A stretch of DNA of 55,093 bases from Acidobacteria bacterium RIFCSPLOWO2_02_FULL_65_29. GTDB taxonomy: Bacteria > Acidobacteriota > Vicinamibacteria > Vicinamibacterales > CAVVIG01. Shown here piece after piece: positions 9,131 to 17,361 of this stretch (position 1 is its first letter; each line of letters opens with the position of its first letter). Location of the stretch: assembly GCA_001767435.1 (NCBI GenBank), contig MEKT01000154.1, positions 1,317 through 56,409 on the forward strand. The letters run 5' to 3'. Below the pieces are notes generated by a model that did not search any database, had not been told where the DNA came from, and saw only the letters and a program-made list of their open reading frames with translations. The position numbers were made by a program, and so were the translations under genes.

Positions 9131-9208
9131 ATGAGACGTAACTGTTTACCGGTCCGACTAGTAATTGTTTACCGCTCATGGATCGAAGGCGGCAAACAAT
9201 TACCATGA
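9131..9208 (+). other. Possible 25-codon leader ORF created by the element
   Basis: The left copy of the duplicated ATGAGA supplies an ATG that opens a frame right across the element. Its TGA stop (9206-9208) overlaps the ATG of aceE (ATGA at 9205-9208). The arrangement would allow translational coupling. Whether it is translated is unknown; no Shine-Dalgarno sequence is evident in front of 9131. Confidence 0.3.
9137..9204. mobile_element. Miniature hairpin element, 68-bp copy, with 6-bp target duplication
   Basis: Flanked by a direct repeat ATGAGA (9131-9136 and 9205-9210; a seventh base C also matches). Bases 9158-9204 are identical at 45 of 47 positions to the reverse complement of 25306-25352 and form a hairpin from arms TAATTGTTTACCGC and GGCGGCAAACAATTA. 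The left half, GTAACTGTTTACCGG, matches one arm of the second hairpin of the 92-bp copy, with about 23 bp missing. The size, palindromic structure and target duplication are those of a miniature inverted-repeat element; no transposase is encoded. It lies immediately upstream of aceE. Confidence 0.85.
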
Positions 9209-11880
9209 GACATATTGCTCCCAAAGAGGCGACCGAGCTCGACGCCATCGAGACGCGGGAGTGGCTCGACTCGCTCGATTATGTCCTGCAGAGCGGCGGC
9301 GCAGGCAAAGTCGCGCGGCTCCTTCGTGAACTGAGCCTTCACGCGACCAAGAACGGCGTCACGCTGCCCTTCACCGCCAACACTCCGTACATCAACACGA
9401 TTTCCGCCGACAACCAGAATTTGATGCCGGGCAGCCCGGACCTCGAGCGCCGGATCAAGAGCCTCGTGCGTTGGAACGCGGCTGCGATGGTCGTGCGCGC
9501 GAACAAGGCGGAAGACGGTATCGGCGGCCACATCTCCACCTATGCGTCGGCGGCCACGCTCTACGAGGTCGGCTTCAACCATTTCTTTCGCGGGCATGAG
9601 AGCCCCGACGCCGACGTCATCTATTTCCAGGGCCACGCGGCGCCGGGCATCTACGCGCGCGCGTATCTCGAGGGCCGGATCGACGACTCGCACCTCGAGA
9701 ACTTTCGCCGCGAGTTGCAGCCCGGCCGCGGTCTGTCGTCGTATCCGCACCCGTGGCTGATGCCCGACTTCTGGGAGTATCCCACGGTGTCGATGGGCCT
9801 CGGCCCCATCATGGCGATCTACCAGGCGCGCTTCATGCGCTACCTCGAGGATCGCGGGCTGAAAGCATCGTCCAACGCCAAGGTGTGGGCGTTTCTCGGC
9901 GACGGCGAAACCGACGAGCCCGAAGCGCTCGGCGCCATCACGCTGCCGGCCCGCGAACGCCTCGATAACCTGATTTTCGTCATCAACTGCAACCTGCAGC
10001 GGCTCGACGGTCCGGTCCGCGGCAACGGCCAGGTCATCCAGGAGCTCGAGGCAGCGTTCCGCGGCGCCGGCTGGAACGTGATCAAGGTCCTGTGGGGCCG
10101 CGAGTGGGATCCGACGCTCGCCAAGGATCGCGACGGTCTGCTGGTCAAGCGCATGGGCGACATCGTCGACGGTCAGTATCAGAAATACGCTGTCGAGTCC
10201 GGCGCCTATCTCCGAGAGCACTTCTGGGGCGCCGACCCGCGGCTGCTCGAGATGGTCAAGCACCTGTCGGACGACCAGCTGAAGAAGATGTCGCTCGGCG
10301 GCCACGATCCGATCAAGGTGTACAACGCCTACAAGGCCGCGACGGAGCACAAGGGCTCGCCGACGGTCATCCTCGCTCGCACGATCAAGGGGTACGGGCT
10401 CGGCGAGGCCGGCGAAGGCAAGAACATCACGCACCAGCAGAAGAAGATGAACGAAGAGGAGCTGCGGGCGTTCCGCACCCGCTTCGGCATCCCGGTGTCT
10501 GACGCCGAGATCGGCCGCACGCCGTTCTACCGTCCGGCCGAGAACAGTCCCGAATTCAAGTATCTGAAGGAGCGGCGCGCCGCGCTCGGCGGCTACACGC
10601 CCCTTCGCAAGATCCGCAGTGCGCCGCTCGACAAGGTCTCGAGCGAGATCTTCGACGAGTTCTACGCGGACTCCGAGGGCCGGCCAGCGTCGACGACCAT
10701 GGTGTTCGTGCGGATGCTGTCGAAGCTCCTGCGCGACAAGGATCTCGGGCCCCTCGTCGTACCGATCGTCCCAGACGAGGCGCGCACCTTCGGTATGGAG
10801 GCGCTCTTCCGGCAGGTCGGCATCTACTCGCACTCGGGCCAGGCCTACGAGCCGGTCGACAGAGACATGCTCCTGTACTACAAGGAAGCGTCAGACGGCC
10901 AGATCCTCGAGGAAGGCATCAACGAGGCTGGCTCATTGTCGTCGTTCATCGCCGCCGGCACCGCCTACGCGACCTACGGCGTGAACACCATTCCGTTCTT
11001 CATTTTCTACTCGATGTTCGGTTTCCAGCGGATCGGCGACCTCATCTGGGCCGCCGCCGATTCGCGCACGCGCGGGTTCCTGATCGGCGGCACGGCAGGG
11101 CGCACGACGCTCGCCGGCGAAGGCCTGCAGCACCAGGACGGCCACAGCCACCTGCTGGCGTACCCGGTGCCCAACGTCGTGGCCTACGATCCGGCGTTCG
11201 CGTACGAGATCGCGGTCATCATTCAGGACGGCATCCGCAGGATGTATGTCGATCAGGAGAGCGTCTTCTATTACATGACGGTGATGAACGAGCAGTACGC
11301 CATGCCGGCCATGCCCGAGAGGGCGCGCGACGGCATCCTGAAGGGGATCTACCGCTTCCGCGCGACGTCGTTGCCAAACGCCCGCGCGCGGGCGCAGCTG
11401 TTCGGCAGCGGCGCGATTGTGCCAGAAGTCGTCAAGGCCCAGGCGATTCTCGAGGAGAAGTACAACGTCGGCGCCGACGTGTGGAGCGTGACCAGCTACA
11501 GCGAGCTCTACCGCGACGGCCACGCGTGCGAGCGGTGGAACCTGCTGCACCCCGGCGAGCCGCAGCGGGTGCCCTACATCACCTCGTGCCTCGAGGGGGC
11601 CCCGGGCGTCCTCGTGGCGGCGTCCGATTATCTGAAAGCGCTGCCCGATTCGATCGACAAATGGCTGCCGCGGCCGTTGACGACGCTCGGCACCGATGGG
11701 TTCGGCCGCAGCGAGAACCGCGCGAGCCTGCGCGAGTTTTTCGAGGTCGACTATCGCTTCGTGATTCTCGCCACGCTCAGCGCGCTCGCCCGCGAAGGCA
11801 CGATCGACACGTCGGTCGTGCAGCAGGCGATCAAGACGCACGCCATCAATCCGGAAAAGGCGAATCCGGCCGTTTCCTAG
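9205..11880 (+). CDS. aceE: Pyruvate dehydrogenase E1 component, homodimeric type
   Basis: 891 aa from ATG 9205. It decarboxylates pyruvate with thiamine diphosphate and acetylates the lipoyl group of E2. Homology begins at ELDAIETREWLDSLDYVLQ, right after this start; the in-frame ATG 9178 would add nine residues encoded entirely by the inserted element. The ThDP-binding motif is GDGETDEPE...NCN near residue 235-265, and the transketolase-like pyrimidine domain (VPIVPDEARTFGMEALF) is present. Length matches the E. coli-type single-chain E1. E2 follows 114 bp downstream; E3 is not in the window. The upstream region was rewritten by the element at 9137-9204. Confidence 0.95.
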   Translation: MRHIAPKEATELDAIETREWLDSLDYVLQSGGAGKVARLLRELSLHATKNGVTLPFTANTPYINTISADNQNLMPGSPDLERRIKSLVRWNAAAMVVRANKAEDGIGGHISTYASAATLYEVGFNHFFRGHESPDADVIYFQGHAAPGIYARAYLEGRIDDSHLENFRRELQPGRGLSSYPHPWLMPDFWEYPTVSMGLGPIMAIYQARFMRYLEDRGLKASSNAKVWAFLGDGETDEPEALGAITLPARERLDNLIFVINCNLQRLDGPVRGNGQVIQELEAAFRGAGWNVIKVLWGREWDPTLAKDRDGLLVKRMGDIVDGQYQKYAVESGAYLREHFWGADPRLLEMVKHLSDDQLKKMSLGGHDPIKVYNAYKAATEHKGSPTVILARTIKGYGLGEAGEGKNITHQQKKMNEEELRAFRTRFGIPVSDAEIGRTPFYRPAENSPEFKYLKERRAALGGYTPLRKIRSAPLDKVSSEIFDEFYADSEGRPASTTMVFVRMLSKLLRDKDLGPLVVPIVPDEARTFGMEALFRQVGIYSHSGQAYEPVDRDMLLYYKEASDGQILEEGINEAGSLSSFIAAGTAYATYGVNTIPFFIFYSMFGFQRIGDLIWAAADSRTRGFLIGGTAGRTTLAGEGLQHQDGHSHLLAYPVPNVVAYDPAFAYEIAVIIQDGIRRMYVDQESVFYYMTVMNEQYAMPAMPERARDGILKGIYRFRATSLPNARARAQLFGSGAIVPEVVKAQAILEEKYNVGADVWSVTSYSELYRDGHACERWNLLHPGEPQRVPYITSCLEGAPGVLVAASDYLKALPDSIDKWLPRPLTTLGTDGFGRSENRASLREFFEVDYRFVILATLSALAREGTIDTSVVQQAIKTHAINPEKANPAVS

Positions 11881-11994
11881 AACGCAACCACGGAGGACAC
11901 TGAGCGTCCAACAGAAGGCGATGGGAGGACACGGCGGGAAACGTCTTGGGACCGTGCCCTCGGTGATTCTGTGACCTGAGTGTTAGAGGTGTTT

Positions 11995-13335
11995 GTGGCT
12001 ATCGATTTCAACCTCCCCGAGCTCGGCGAAGACATCACGGCCGGCGACGTGCTTCGCGTGCTCGTCAAGCCCGGCGACGTGCTCGCGAACGATCAGCCCG
12101 TCCTCGAGCTCGAAACCGACAAGGCCACGATCGAAGTGCCGTCCTCCGTCGCCGGACAGGTGAAAGAGATCAAGGTGAAGGCCGGCGACACCGTGAAGGT
12201 CGGCCAGGCCATCCTGAGCGTCGAGGAGAACGGGTCGAGTCCGCCACCGCCGCCGACTCCGTCGACATCCGCGGCGGCGACGACCGCCGCGGAGCATGGC
12301 GTGCCGGTCAACAAGGTCGTCGACATCAGCCGTGGCGCGCGGCAGTCGGCCGACACCAGTCACGCCGCCTCGGATCTGCCGGCCGCGCCCGCCGCACCCT
12401 CGGTGCGTCGAATGGCGCGCGAGCTCGGCGTCGACATAAGGCAAGTTGCCGGGAGCGGCCCTGACGGCCGCATTTCGATCGAAGACGTCAAGGCACACGC
12501 GAAGCGGATCGTGACAGGCGTCGGGCCAGCAGATGGCGGCGGGGCGCAGGCTCCTGATGTTCCTGCCAGGGCCCTGCCCGATTTTTCGCGCTGGGGAGCG
12601 ATCGATCGCCAGCCGATGCGGGCCGTCCGCCGCAAGACGGCCGAGCACCTGAGCGCCGCGTGGGCCGAGGTGCCCCATGTGACCCAGCACGACCTCGCCG
12701 ACATCACCGCTCTCGAGGAGCTGCGCCGACGCTACTCAAAGCAGGCCGAAGCGGCCGGCGGCAGCCTCACCATTACGGCGATTGCAACGAAGGTCGTGGC
12801 GAGCGCCCTGAAGGTGTTCCCGCAGTTCAATTCGTCGATCGATGTGGTGGCCGGCGAGATCGTCTACAAGAAGTACATCAACATCGGCATTGCCGTGGAC
12901 ACCGATCGAGGGCTCCTCGTGCCGGTCATCCGCGACGCCGACGCCAAGAACGTGATTCAGCTGTCGGTCGAGCTGTCCGGGCTCTCGGAGAAAGCACGAA
13001 CGCACAAGATCTCACTCGAGGACATGCAGGGCGGCTCGTTCAGCATCTCGAACCTTGGAGGCATCGGCGGATCGTTCTTCACGCCCATCGTCAACCTGCC
13101 GGAGGTGGCGATTCTCGGCATCTCGCGCGCGAAGATGGAGCCGGTGTACGCGAAAGATGCCGACCGTGGGCGGGGCCGCGGAAGCGGAGACGGCGCCCGG
13201 CTCGTGCCGCGCTTGATGCTGCCGTTGTCGCTGTCCTACGACCACCGCGTCATCGATGGCGCCGACGGCGCGCGCTTCCTGCGCTGGGTGGTCGAGGCGC
13301 TCGAGCAGCCGTTTCTGCTGGCGTTACAGGGGTAG
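11995..13335 (+). CDS. aceF: Dihydrolipoamide acetyltransferase, pyruvate dehydrogenase E2
   Basis: 446 aa from GTG 11995, chosen because GAGG lies five bases upstream and the protein then begins AIDFNLPELGED; GTG 11980 would add five residues. A single lipoyl domain carries the lipoylated Lys43 in ETDKATIEV, followed by a Pro/Ala/Thr linker, a peripheral subunit-binding domain (PSVRRMARELGVDIRQVAGS), a second linker and the catalytic domain ending in SYDHRVIDGADGARF with the active-site His and Asp. It passes the acetyl group to CoA. Only one lipoyl domain is present, against three in E. coli. Expected partners: AceE upstream and LipA for lipoylation. Confidence 0.95.
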   Translation: MAIDFNLPELGEDITAGDVLRVLVKPGDVLANDQPVLELETDKATIEVPSSVAGQVKEIKVKAGDTVKVGQAILSVEENGSSPPPPPTPSTSAAATTAAEHGVPVNKVVDISRGARQSADTSHAASDLPAAPAAPSVRRMARELGVDIRQVAGSGPDGRISIEDVKAHAKRIVTGVGPADGGGAQAPDVPARALPDFSRWGAIDRQPMRAVRRKTAEHLSAAWAEVPHVTQHDLADITALEELRRRYSKQAEAAGGSLTITAIATKVVASALKVFPQFNSSIDVVAGEIVYKKYINIGIAVDTDRGLLVPVIRDADAKNVIQLSVELSGLSEKARTHKISLEDMQGGSFSISNLGGIGGSFFTPIVNLPEVAILGISRAKMEPVYAKDADRGRGRGSGDGARLVPRLMLPLSLSYDHRVIDGADGARFLRWVVEALEQPFLLALQG

Positions 13336-13560
13336 CCACGAAAACACGAAAACACGAAGAAGACCATCGAGCGAGCCACGAAGGCACGTAGACACGAAGA
13401 AGAAAACGCCTCACCCAGGCATTGTTCTGCGGTCTCTGCGAGTTCCGCCCTTCGACCCCTCGACTGGCTCGGGGTCGTCCCGAGCTCGGTCGAGGGGCGA
13501 CATGCTCAGGGCATCCCCGATCCCTGTCGAGGGATGCGGCAATCGTCGTGAGTAGGAATT
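13336..13560. repeat. Dispersed words (CACGAA..., CCCTCGAC...GTCGAGGG)
   Basis: No gene is visible. 13336-13402 repeats ACACGAAGAAG/CCACGAA words, also found at 23308-23340. 13441-13540 holds CCCTCGAC/GTCGAGGG inverted words (CGACTGGCTCGGGGTCGTCC, CCTGTCGAGGGATGC), the same family as 14984-15062. Confidence 0.75.
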
Positions 13561-13564
13561 ATGA

Positions 13565-13768
13565 TTAGGCCGCGACGCGGTCACCGAGCGTGACGGTTCC
13601 GGCATGGGTCTGGCGCAGGTAGGCCAGGTCCACGAGCGTATCGAGCACGATTTTGCACACGTCGTGATCGAGGCCGAAGAGGCGCGAGGCTTGACGCGGG
13701 GTCAGGGACAGACCGGGCATTTCCTCGAACTCCGCCAGCACGCGTCGGGCTACGGCGTCGACGTTCAT
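13565..13768 (-). CDS. Small winged-helix-like protein (67 aa)
   Basis: Starts at ATG 13768 with GGAGGGAG seven to eight bases upstream; the longer frame to 13969 lacks any support. The sequence (LTPRQASRLFGLDHDVCKIVLDTLVDLAYLRQT) has the pattern of a single helix-turn-helix/winged-helix unit of the kind found in many small Acidobacteria-like proteins: helix, turn, recognition helix, then a short beta hairpin TVTLGDRV. DNA binding is inferred, not shown. It is divergent from the urease cluster with a 430-bp gap between them, so it could regulate that cluster or just be a neighbour. Confidence 0.75.
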   Translation of the reverse strand: MNVDAVARRVLAEFEEMPGLSLTPRQASRLFGLDHDVCKIVLDTLVDLAYLRQTHAGTVTLGDRVAA

Positions 13769-14199
13769 CTGGACACTCCCTCCGCCAGGATGAGAAGCGG
13801 TTTCACAACCCGCCCGGCCGGCCTCGGACAGGACGCGCCGGTCGTGAAACCAGCGGGAGCAAGACGCGGACCACTCGGGTCCGACCTCCGTGCCGCGCCG
13901 ATCGGGCGTATTTCGGCGTCTTTTTCGCGGAATACGCGTCCGGTCGGCGTCCGCATGGCACCGGCACATCTTACAAAAACGTAGAAACTTCGGCGGAGCG
14001 CGACGTGAGCGTAGGATTCGGCCTCAATCTCCAGGAACGGGGGCCGGAGTGAAGGTCGCCCTGGCAAACGCCCGCTGTGGACCCGTGAAGGACAGAAACG
14101 TCCGGTGAGCCAATGAGCCATACAAGAATGTATGGGCGCTCAGGCTTTACATTTTCCCGGCTCTTGAGGCATAACAGCCGGCGCGACACCCTGGACGCG
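13769..14199. promoter_or_regulatory. Long divergent leader region before the urease cluster, rich in hairpins
   Basis: There is no gene in 431 bp. On the minus-strand side, GGTTTCAC (13799-13806) pairs with GTGAAACC (13844-13851), and CGTATT/AATACG form a further inverted repeat near 13910-13940. On the plus-strand side, 14008-14100 can fold into consecutive hairpins: CGGCC with GGCCG, GGC-AAAC-GCC inside a GGTC/GACC stem, and GGAC-AGAAAC-GTCC. A short palindrome CATACA-AGAA-TGTATG follows near 14119-14135. A weak promoter-like TTTACA (14146) and CATAAC (14170) lie before ureA. I cannot match it to a known riboswitch class. Confidence 0.45.
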
Positions 14200-14502
14200 A
14201 TGCACCTCACGCCGCGAGAAATCGACAAGCTGCTCATCTTTTCCGCCGGCGAGCTGGCGCGCAAGCGCCGCGCCCGCGGACTGAAGCTGAACCATCCGGA
14301 AGCGGTCGCGCTCATCACGTCGGACATCCTCGAGCTGATTCGCGACGGCCGGTCGGTCGCCGAAATCATGAGCCTCGGCGCGGCCATCCTGCCGGCCGAT
14401 GCCGTGATGGACGGCGTGGCCGACATGATTGCGGAGATTCAGATCGAGGGCACGTTCCCGGATGGCACGAAGCTCGTGACGGTGCATCAGCCGATACGCT
14501 AG
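14200..14502 (+). CDS. ureA: Urease subunit gamma
   Basis: 100 aa, the family's normal length, beginning [14 protein letters not shown] and ending [11 protein letters not shown]. Features of Ure[33 protein letters not shown]. Upstream in-frame codons to 14113 are not homologous and were left out. It is the smallest structural subunit of the nickel enzyme that hydrolyses urea to ammonia and carbamate, in the cytoplasm. First gene of the cluster ureABCEFGD. A ribosome-binding site is not obvious (CTGGACGCG before the ATG). The long leader upstream is the probable control region. Confidence 0.97.
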   Translation: MHLTPREIDKLLIFSAGELARKRRARGLKLNHPEAVALITSDILELIRDGRSVAEIMSLGAAILPADAVMDGVADMIAEIQIEGTFPDGTKLVTVHQPIR

Positions 14503-14510
14503 GCGCTCGG

Positions 14511-14586
14511 GGGACGGCAAGGGCAAAGGGCAAGGGCAAGGGCAAAGGGCAGAGGGCAGAGGGGCAAAGGGCAAAGGGCAAAGGGA
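14511..14586. repeat. G-rich word repeat (GGGCAAA/GGGCAG) between ureA and ureB
   Basis: About ten units of GGGCAA, GGGCAAA or GGGCAGA fill the ureA-ureB gap and end two bases before the ureB start codon. The final AAAGGG is the only Shine-Dalgarno-like sequence available for ureB, so the repeat may have been drafted as its ribosome-binding site. The word is shared with 228-290. Confidence 0.9.
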
Positions 14587-14588
14587 CC

Positions 14589-14963
14589 GTGGAGAAAGAA
14601 AAGATCATACCCGGCGAGTACTTGCTATCCGCCGATCCGATCGAGATCAACGCGGGTCGTCCAACCGTTCGTCTCGAAGTAACCAACCGCGGCGATCGGC
14701 CGGTGCAGATCGGCTCGCATTGTCATTTCTTCGAAGTCAATCGTTGCCTGGCGTTCGACCGCGAGCGGGCGTACGGCATGCGGCTCAACGTCGCCGCGGG
14801 CACCGCGGTCCGCTTCGAGCCCGGCGACACGCGCGCGGTCGAGCTCGTGACCATTGGCGGCGCGCGCCGCATCGTGGGCCTGAACCGGCTCGTCGAGGGC
14901 CCCTTGGATGATGACGACGTGAGGAGGCGTGCGCTCGAGCGTGTGCACACATTTGTCCGATAA
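14589..14963 (+). CDS. ureB: Urease subunit beta
   Basis: 124 aa with a GTG start. Typical UreB sequence: [39 protein letters not shown], the conserved [16 protein letters not shown] and [12 protein letters not shown]. It is slightly longer than the common form of about 101-106 residues because of a charged C-terminal tail ([18 protein letters not shown]). It is a structural subunit that assembles with UreA and UreC. The spacer before it is a G-rich repeat and the spacer after it contains further dispersed repeats, both unusual inside a urease operon, where structural genes normally abut. Confidence 0.96.
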   Translation: MEKEKIIPGEYLLSADPIEINAGRPTVRLEVTNRGDRPVQIGSHCHFFEVNRCLAFDRERAYGMRLNVAAGTAVRFEPGDTRAVELVTIGGARRIVGLNRLVEGPLDDDDVRRRALERVHTFVR

Positions 14964-14983
14964 CACCAGACGATCAACGCATC

Positions 14984-15062
14984 CCTCGACAAGCTCGGGA
15001 TGCCCTGAGCTCGTCGTCCCTCGACTGTGCTCGGGACGACTCTGAGGTCGTCGAAGGGTCGA
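14984..15062. repeat. CCCTCGAC/GTCGAGGG-type inverted words between ureB and ureC
   Basis: Words such as CCCTCGACAAGCTCGGGAT, CCCTGAGCTCGTCG and GGTCGTCGAAGGG repeat in both orientations, related to 13441-13540 and to a short stretch at 53745-53765. The rest of the spacer (15063-15172) holds CGCAGAG/CTCTGCG words. Together they push ureB and ureC about 210 bp apart. Confidence 0.75.
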
Positions 15063-15172
15063 AGGGTAGAGATCGCGGAGCGCGCAGAGAATTCCATTGG
15101 ATCAGTAACCAACGCGTACCGACTCTGCGTGCTCTGCGTCTGTCGTGGGAATTGTCATCCGCAAGTACATCC

Positions 15173-16879
15173 ATGAAGATCGATCGCCGCACGTACGCCG
15201 ACCACTACGGCCCGACGACGGGAGACCGCATCCGGCTCGCCGACACGTCGCTCATCGTTCGTGTCGAGCGCGATTTCACGACATACGGAGACGAAGCGAA
15301 ATTTGGCGGCGGCAAAGTCATTCGCGACGGCATGGGGCAGTCGCCGTCGGCGACGCGCCAGGCAGGCGCGCCGGATCTCGTGATCACGAACGCGGTCATC
15401 GTCGACAGCAGTGGGATCTACAAGGCCGACGTCGGCGTGCGTGACGGTCGCATCTCGGCGATCGGCAAGGCCGGCAATCCGGACGTGATGGACGGCGTGA
15501 CGCCAGGGCTCGAGATTGGCGCGTCGACGGAAATCCTTGCGGGCGAAGGCCGCATGTTGACGGCCGGCGGCATCGACTCGCACGTGCACTTCATCTCGCC
15601 GAACCAGATCCCGGACGCGTTCCACTCCGGCATCACGACGCTCGTCGGTGGCGGCACCGGGCCGGCGACGGGTACCAACGCCACCACGTGCACGCCCGGC
15701 GCGTGGAACATCCGGCGGATGTACGAAGCGGTGCAGGCCTTTCCGCTCAACTTCGGGTTTCTCGGCAAGGGCAACGCGTCGACCGAGGAGCCACTGCGCG
15801 AGCAGATCAGCGCCGGCGCGATCGGCTTGAAGCTGCACGAAGACTGGGGCACCACGCCCTCGGCCATCGATCGCGCGCTGTCGGTGGCCGACCAGCTCGA
15901 CGTGCAGGTGGCGATTCACACCGATACGCTCAACGAGTGCGGCTTCGTCGAAGACACGATTGCCGCGATCGGCGGCAGGACGATCCATACCTATCACACC
16001 GAGGGCGCCGGTGGCGGCCACGCACCCGACATCATTCGCCTCTGCGGCGAGCCCAACGTCCTGCCTTCCTCGACCAATCCGACGATGCCCTTTACGAGGA
16101 ACACGCTGGACGAGCATCTCGACATGCTGATGGTGTGTCATCACCTCTCACCCAAGGTGCCGGAGGACGTCGCGTTTGCCGATTCGCGGATCCGGCCCGA
16201 GACGATCGCGGCCGAAGACGTGCTGCACGATCTCGGCGCGATCAGCATGATGTCGTCCGACTCGCAGGCGATGGGTCGGATCGGCGAAGTGATCATGCGC
16301 ACCTGGCAAACCGCCGACAAGATGAAGCAGCAGCGAGGCGCGCTCCCACAGGATGGCTCGTCCGACGACAATTACCGAGTGCGGCGCTACATCGCCAAGT
16401 ACACCATCAACCCGGCGATCGCGCACGGCATGGCCTCCGAGGTGGGGTCGATCGCGGTTGGGAAAATGGCCGACCTGGTGCTGTGGAAGCCGGCATTTTT
16501 CGGCGTGAAGCCCGAGCTGATCATCAAGGGCGGCTTCATCGCCGGCGCCATGATGGGCGACGGCAATGCGTCGATTCCGACGCCGCAGCCGGTTGTGACA
16601 CGGCTGATGTTCGGCGGCTTCGGTGCAGCCCTCGACTCGTGTGCCGTACATTTCGTGAGCCGGAGCGGGTTCGAATCAGGCGCGCTCGACGGGCTCGCGC
16701 GCCGGGGCGTCGCGGTTCGCGGCTGCCGGTCGATCGGCAAGCGCGATCTGGTCCTGAATGCCGCGCTGCCCCGCATCGAGGTGAACGCCGACACGTACGA
16801 AGTCCGCGCCGACGGCGAGCTGCTCACCTCGGAGCCGGCCGACGTGCTGCCGCTGGCGCAGCGGTATTTTCTGTTCTGA
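15173..16879 (+). CDS. ureC: Urease subunit alpha (catalytic, nickel-binding)
   Basis: 568 aa from ATG 15173 ([24 protein letters not shown]), the normal start; the frame extends upstream to 15152 without homology. All active-site residues are present in this numbering: His137 and His139 (DSHVHFI), the carbamylated Lys220 (GLKLHEDWG), His249, His275 ([14 protein letters not shown]), catalytic His323 (MVCHHLSP) and Asp363 ([10 protein letters not shown]). Each is offset by three from the Klebsiella enzyme. The protein is therefore expected to be active once two Ni ions are installed by UreDEFG, encoded just downstream. Confidence 0.98.
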   Translation: MKIDRRTYADHYGPTTGDRIRLADTSLIVRVERDFTTYGDEAKFGGGKVIRDGMGQSPSATRQAGAPDLVITNAVIVDSSGIYKADVGVRDGRISAIGKAGNPDVMDGVTPGLEIGASTEILAGEGRMLTAGGIDSHVHFISPNQIPDAFHSGITTLVGGGTGPATGTNATTCTPGAWNIRRMYEAVQAFPLNFGFLGKGNASTEEPLREQISAGAIGLKLHEDWGTTPSAIDRALSVADQLDVQVAIHTDTLNECGFVEDTIAAIGGRTIHTYHTEGAGGGHAPDIIRLCGEPNVLPSSTNPTMPFTRNTLDEHLDMLMVCHHLSPKVPEDVAFADSRIRPETIAAEDVLHDLGAISMMSSDSQAMGRIGEVIMRTWQTADKMKQQRGALPQDGSSDDNYRVRRYIAKYTINPAIAHGMASEVGSIAVGKMADLVLWKPAFFGVKPELIIKGGFIAGAMMGDGNASIPTPQPVVTRLMFGGFGAALDSCAVHFVSRSGFESGALDGLARRGVAVRGCRSIGKRDLVLNAALPRIEVNADTYEVRADGELLTSEPADVLPLAQRYFLF

Positions 16880-16884
16880 CAAAC

Positions 16885-17361
16885 ATGCTCGAACTGTTCA
16901 AGTCCCTTCCCCTGGCCCGCGAGGTGCATCGCGCCGACGCCTTACCGGCTCGCGCGCTGGGATACGTGCGCGACACGATCGCGCTCGGCTGGGAAGAGCG
17001 GGTGAGGGCCCGCGCACGGCGCACGTCGAATGGTGGGGTGGAGTTCGGCACGGCGCTCGAGCGTGGGACCGTGCTGCGCGGCGGCGACTGCTTGGTGATC
17101 GACGACCGGGCCGTCGTGGTGTCGGTCGTCGAGTGTGACGAGCCAGTGTTCGTCATCACGCCTCGTTCGCGGGCCGAATGGGGCCTGTACGCGTACCAGA
17201 TCGGCAACAACCATCAGCCGCTGATGATTGCGGGCGACGAGATCGTGTGTCCGGCCGTGCCCGGTCTCGAGCAACTGCTCGAGCAGTGTGGCATCCAGTT
17301 CGCGCGCGCGAGCCGGCCGTTCACGCCGGTCGCCATGCTGGCCGACCATCGCCATGGGTGA
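16885..17361 (+). CDS. ureE: Urease accessory protein UreE (nickel metallochaperone)
   Basis: 158 aa starting at ATG 16885, five bases after the ureC stop. Its N-terminal domain binds peptides (ALGYVRDTIALGWEERVRARARRTSNGG), and the C-terminal ferredoxin-like domain contains YQIGNNHQPLMI, the conserved metal-binding GNxH motif. The C-terminal tail (MLADHRHG) has only two histidines, so the His-rich nickel-storage tail of some UreE proteins is absent. UreE delivers nickel to UreG during activation. Its last eight bases overlap ureF. Confidence 0.92.
   Translation: MLELFKSLPLAREVHRADALPARALGYVRDTIALGWEERVRARARRTSNGGVEFGTALERGTVLRGGDCLVIDDRAVVVSVVECDEPVFVITPRSRAEWGLYAYQIGNNHQPLMIAGDEIVCPAVPGLEQLLEQCGIQFARASRPFTPVAMLADHRHG

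Noticed and set aside
9178-9204. N-terminal nine-residue extension of AceE from ATG 9178
   Set aside because: These codons are entirely within the inserted element, and homology begins after ATG 9205. It remains possible but is not the preferred start.
13604-13984. 126-codon plus-strand frame before ureA
   Set aside because: Antisense to the winged-helix gene and extending through hairpins, with no motif.
14008-14100. Guanidine, cobalamin or SAM riboswitch
   Set aside because: None of the conserved boxes of these classes that I know is present; kept only as an unassigned structured leader.
14119-14135. Nickel-regulator (NikR) operator
   Set aside because: CATACA-AGAA-TGTATG is palindromic but has a 4-bp centre, whereas NikR half-sites (GTATGA...TCATAC) are separated by about 16 bp.
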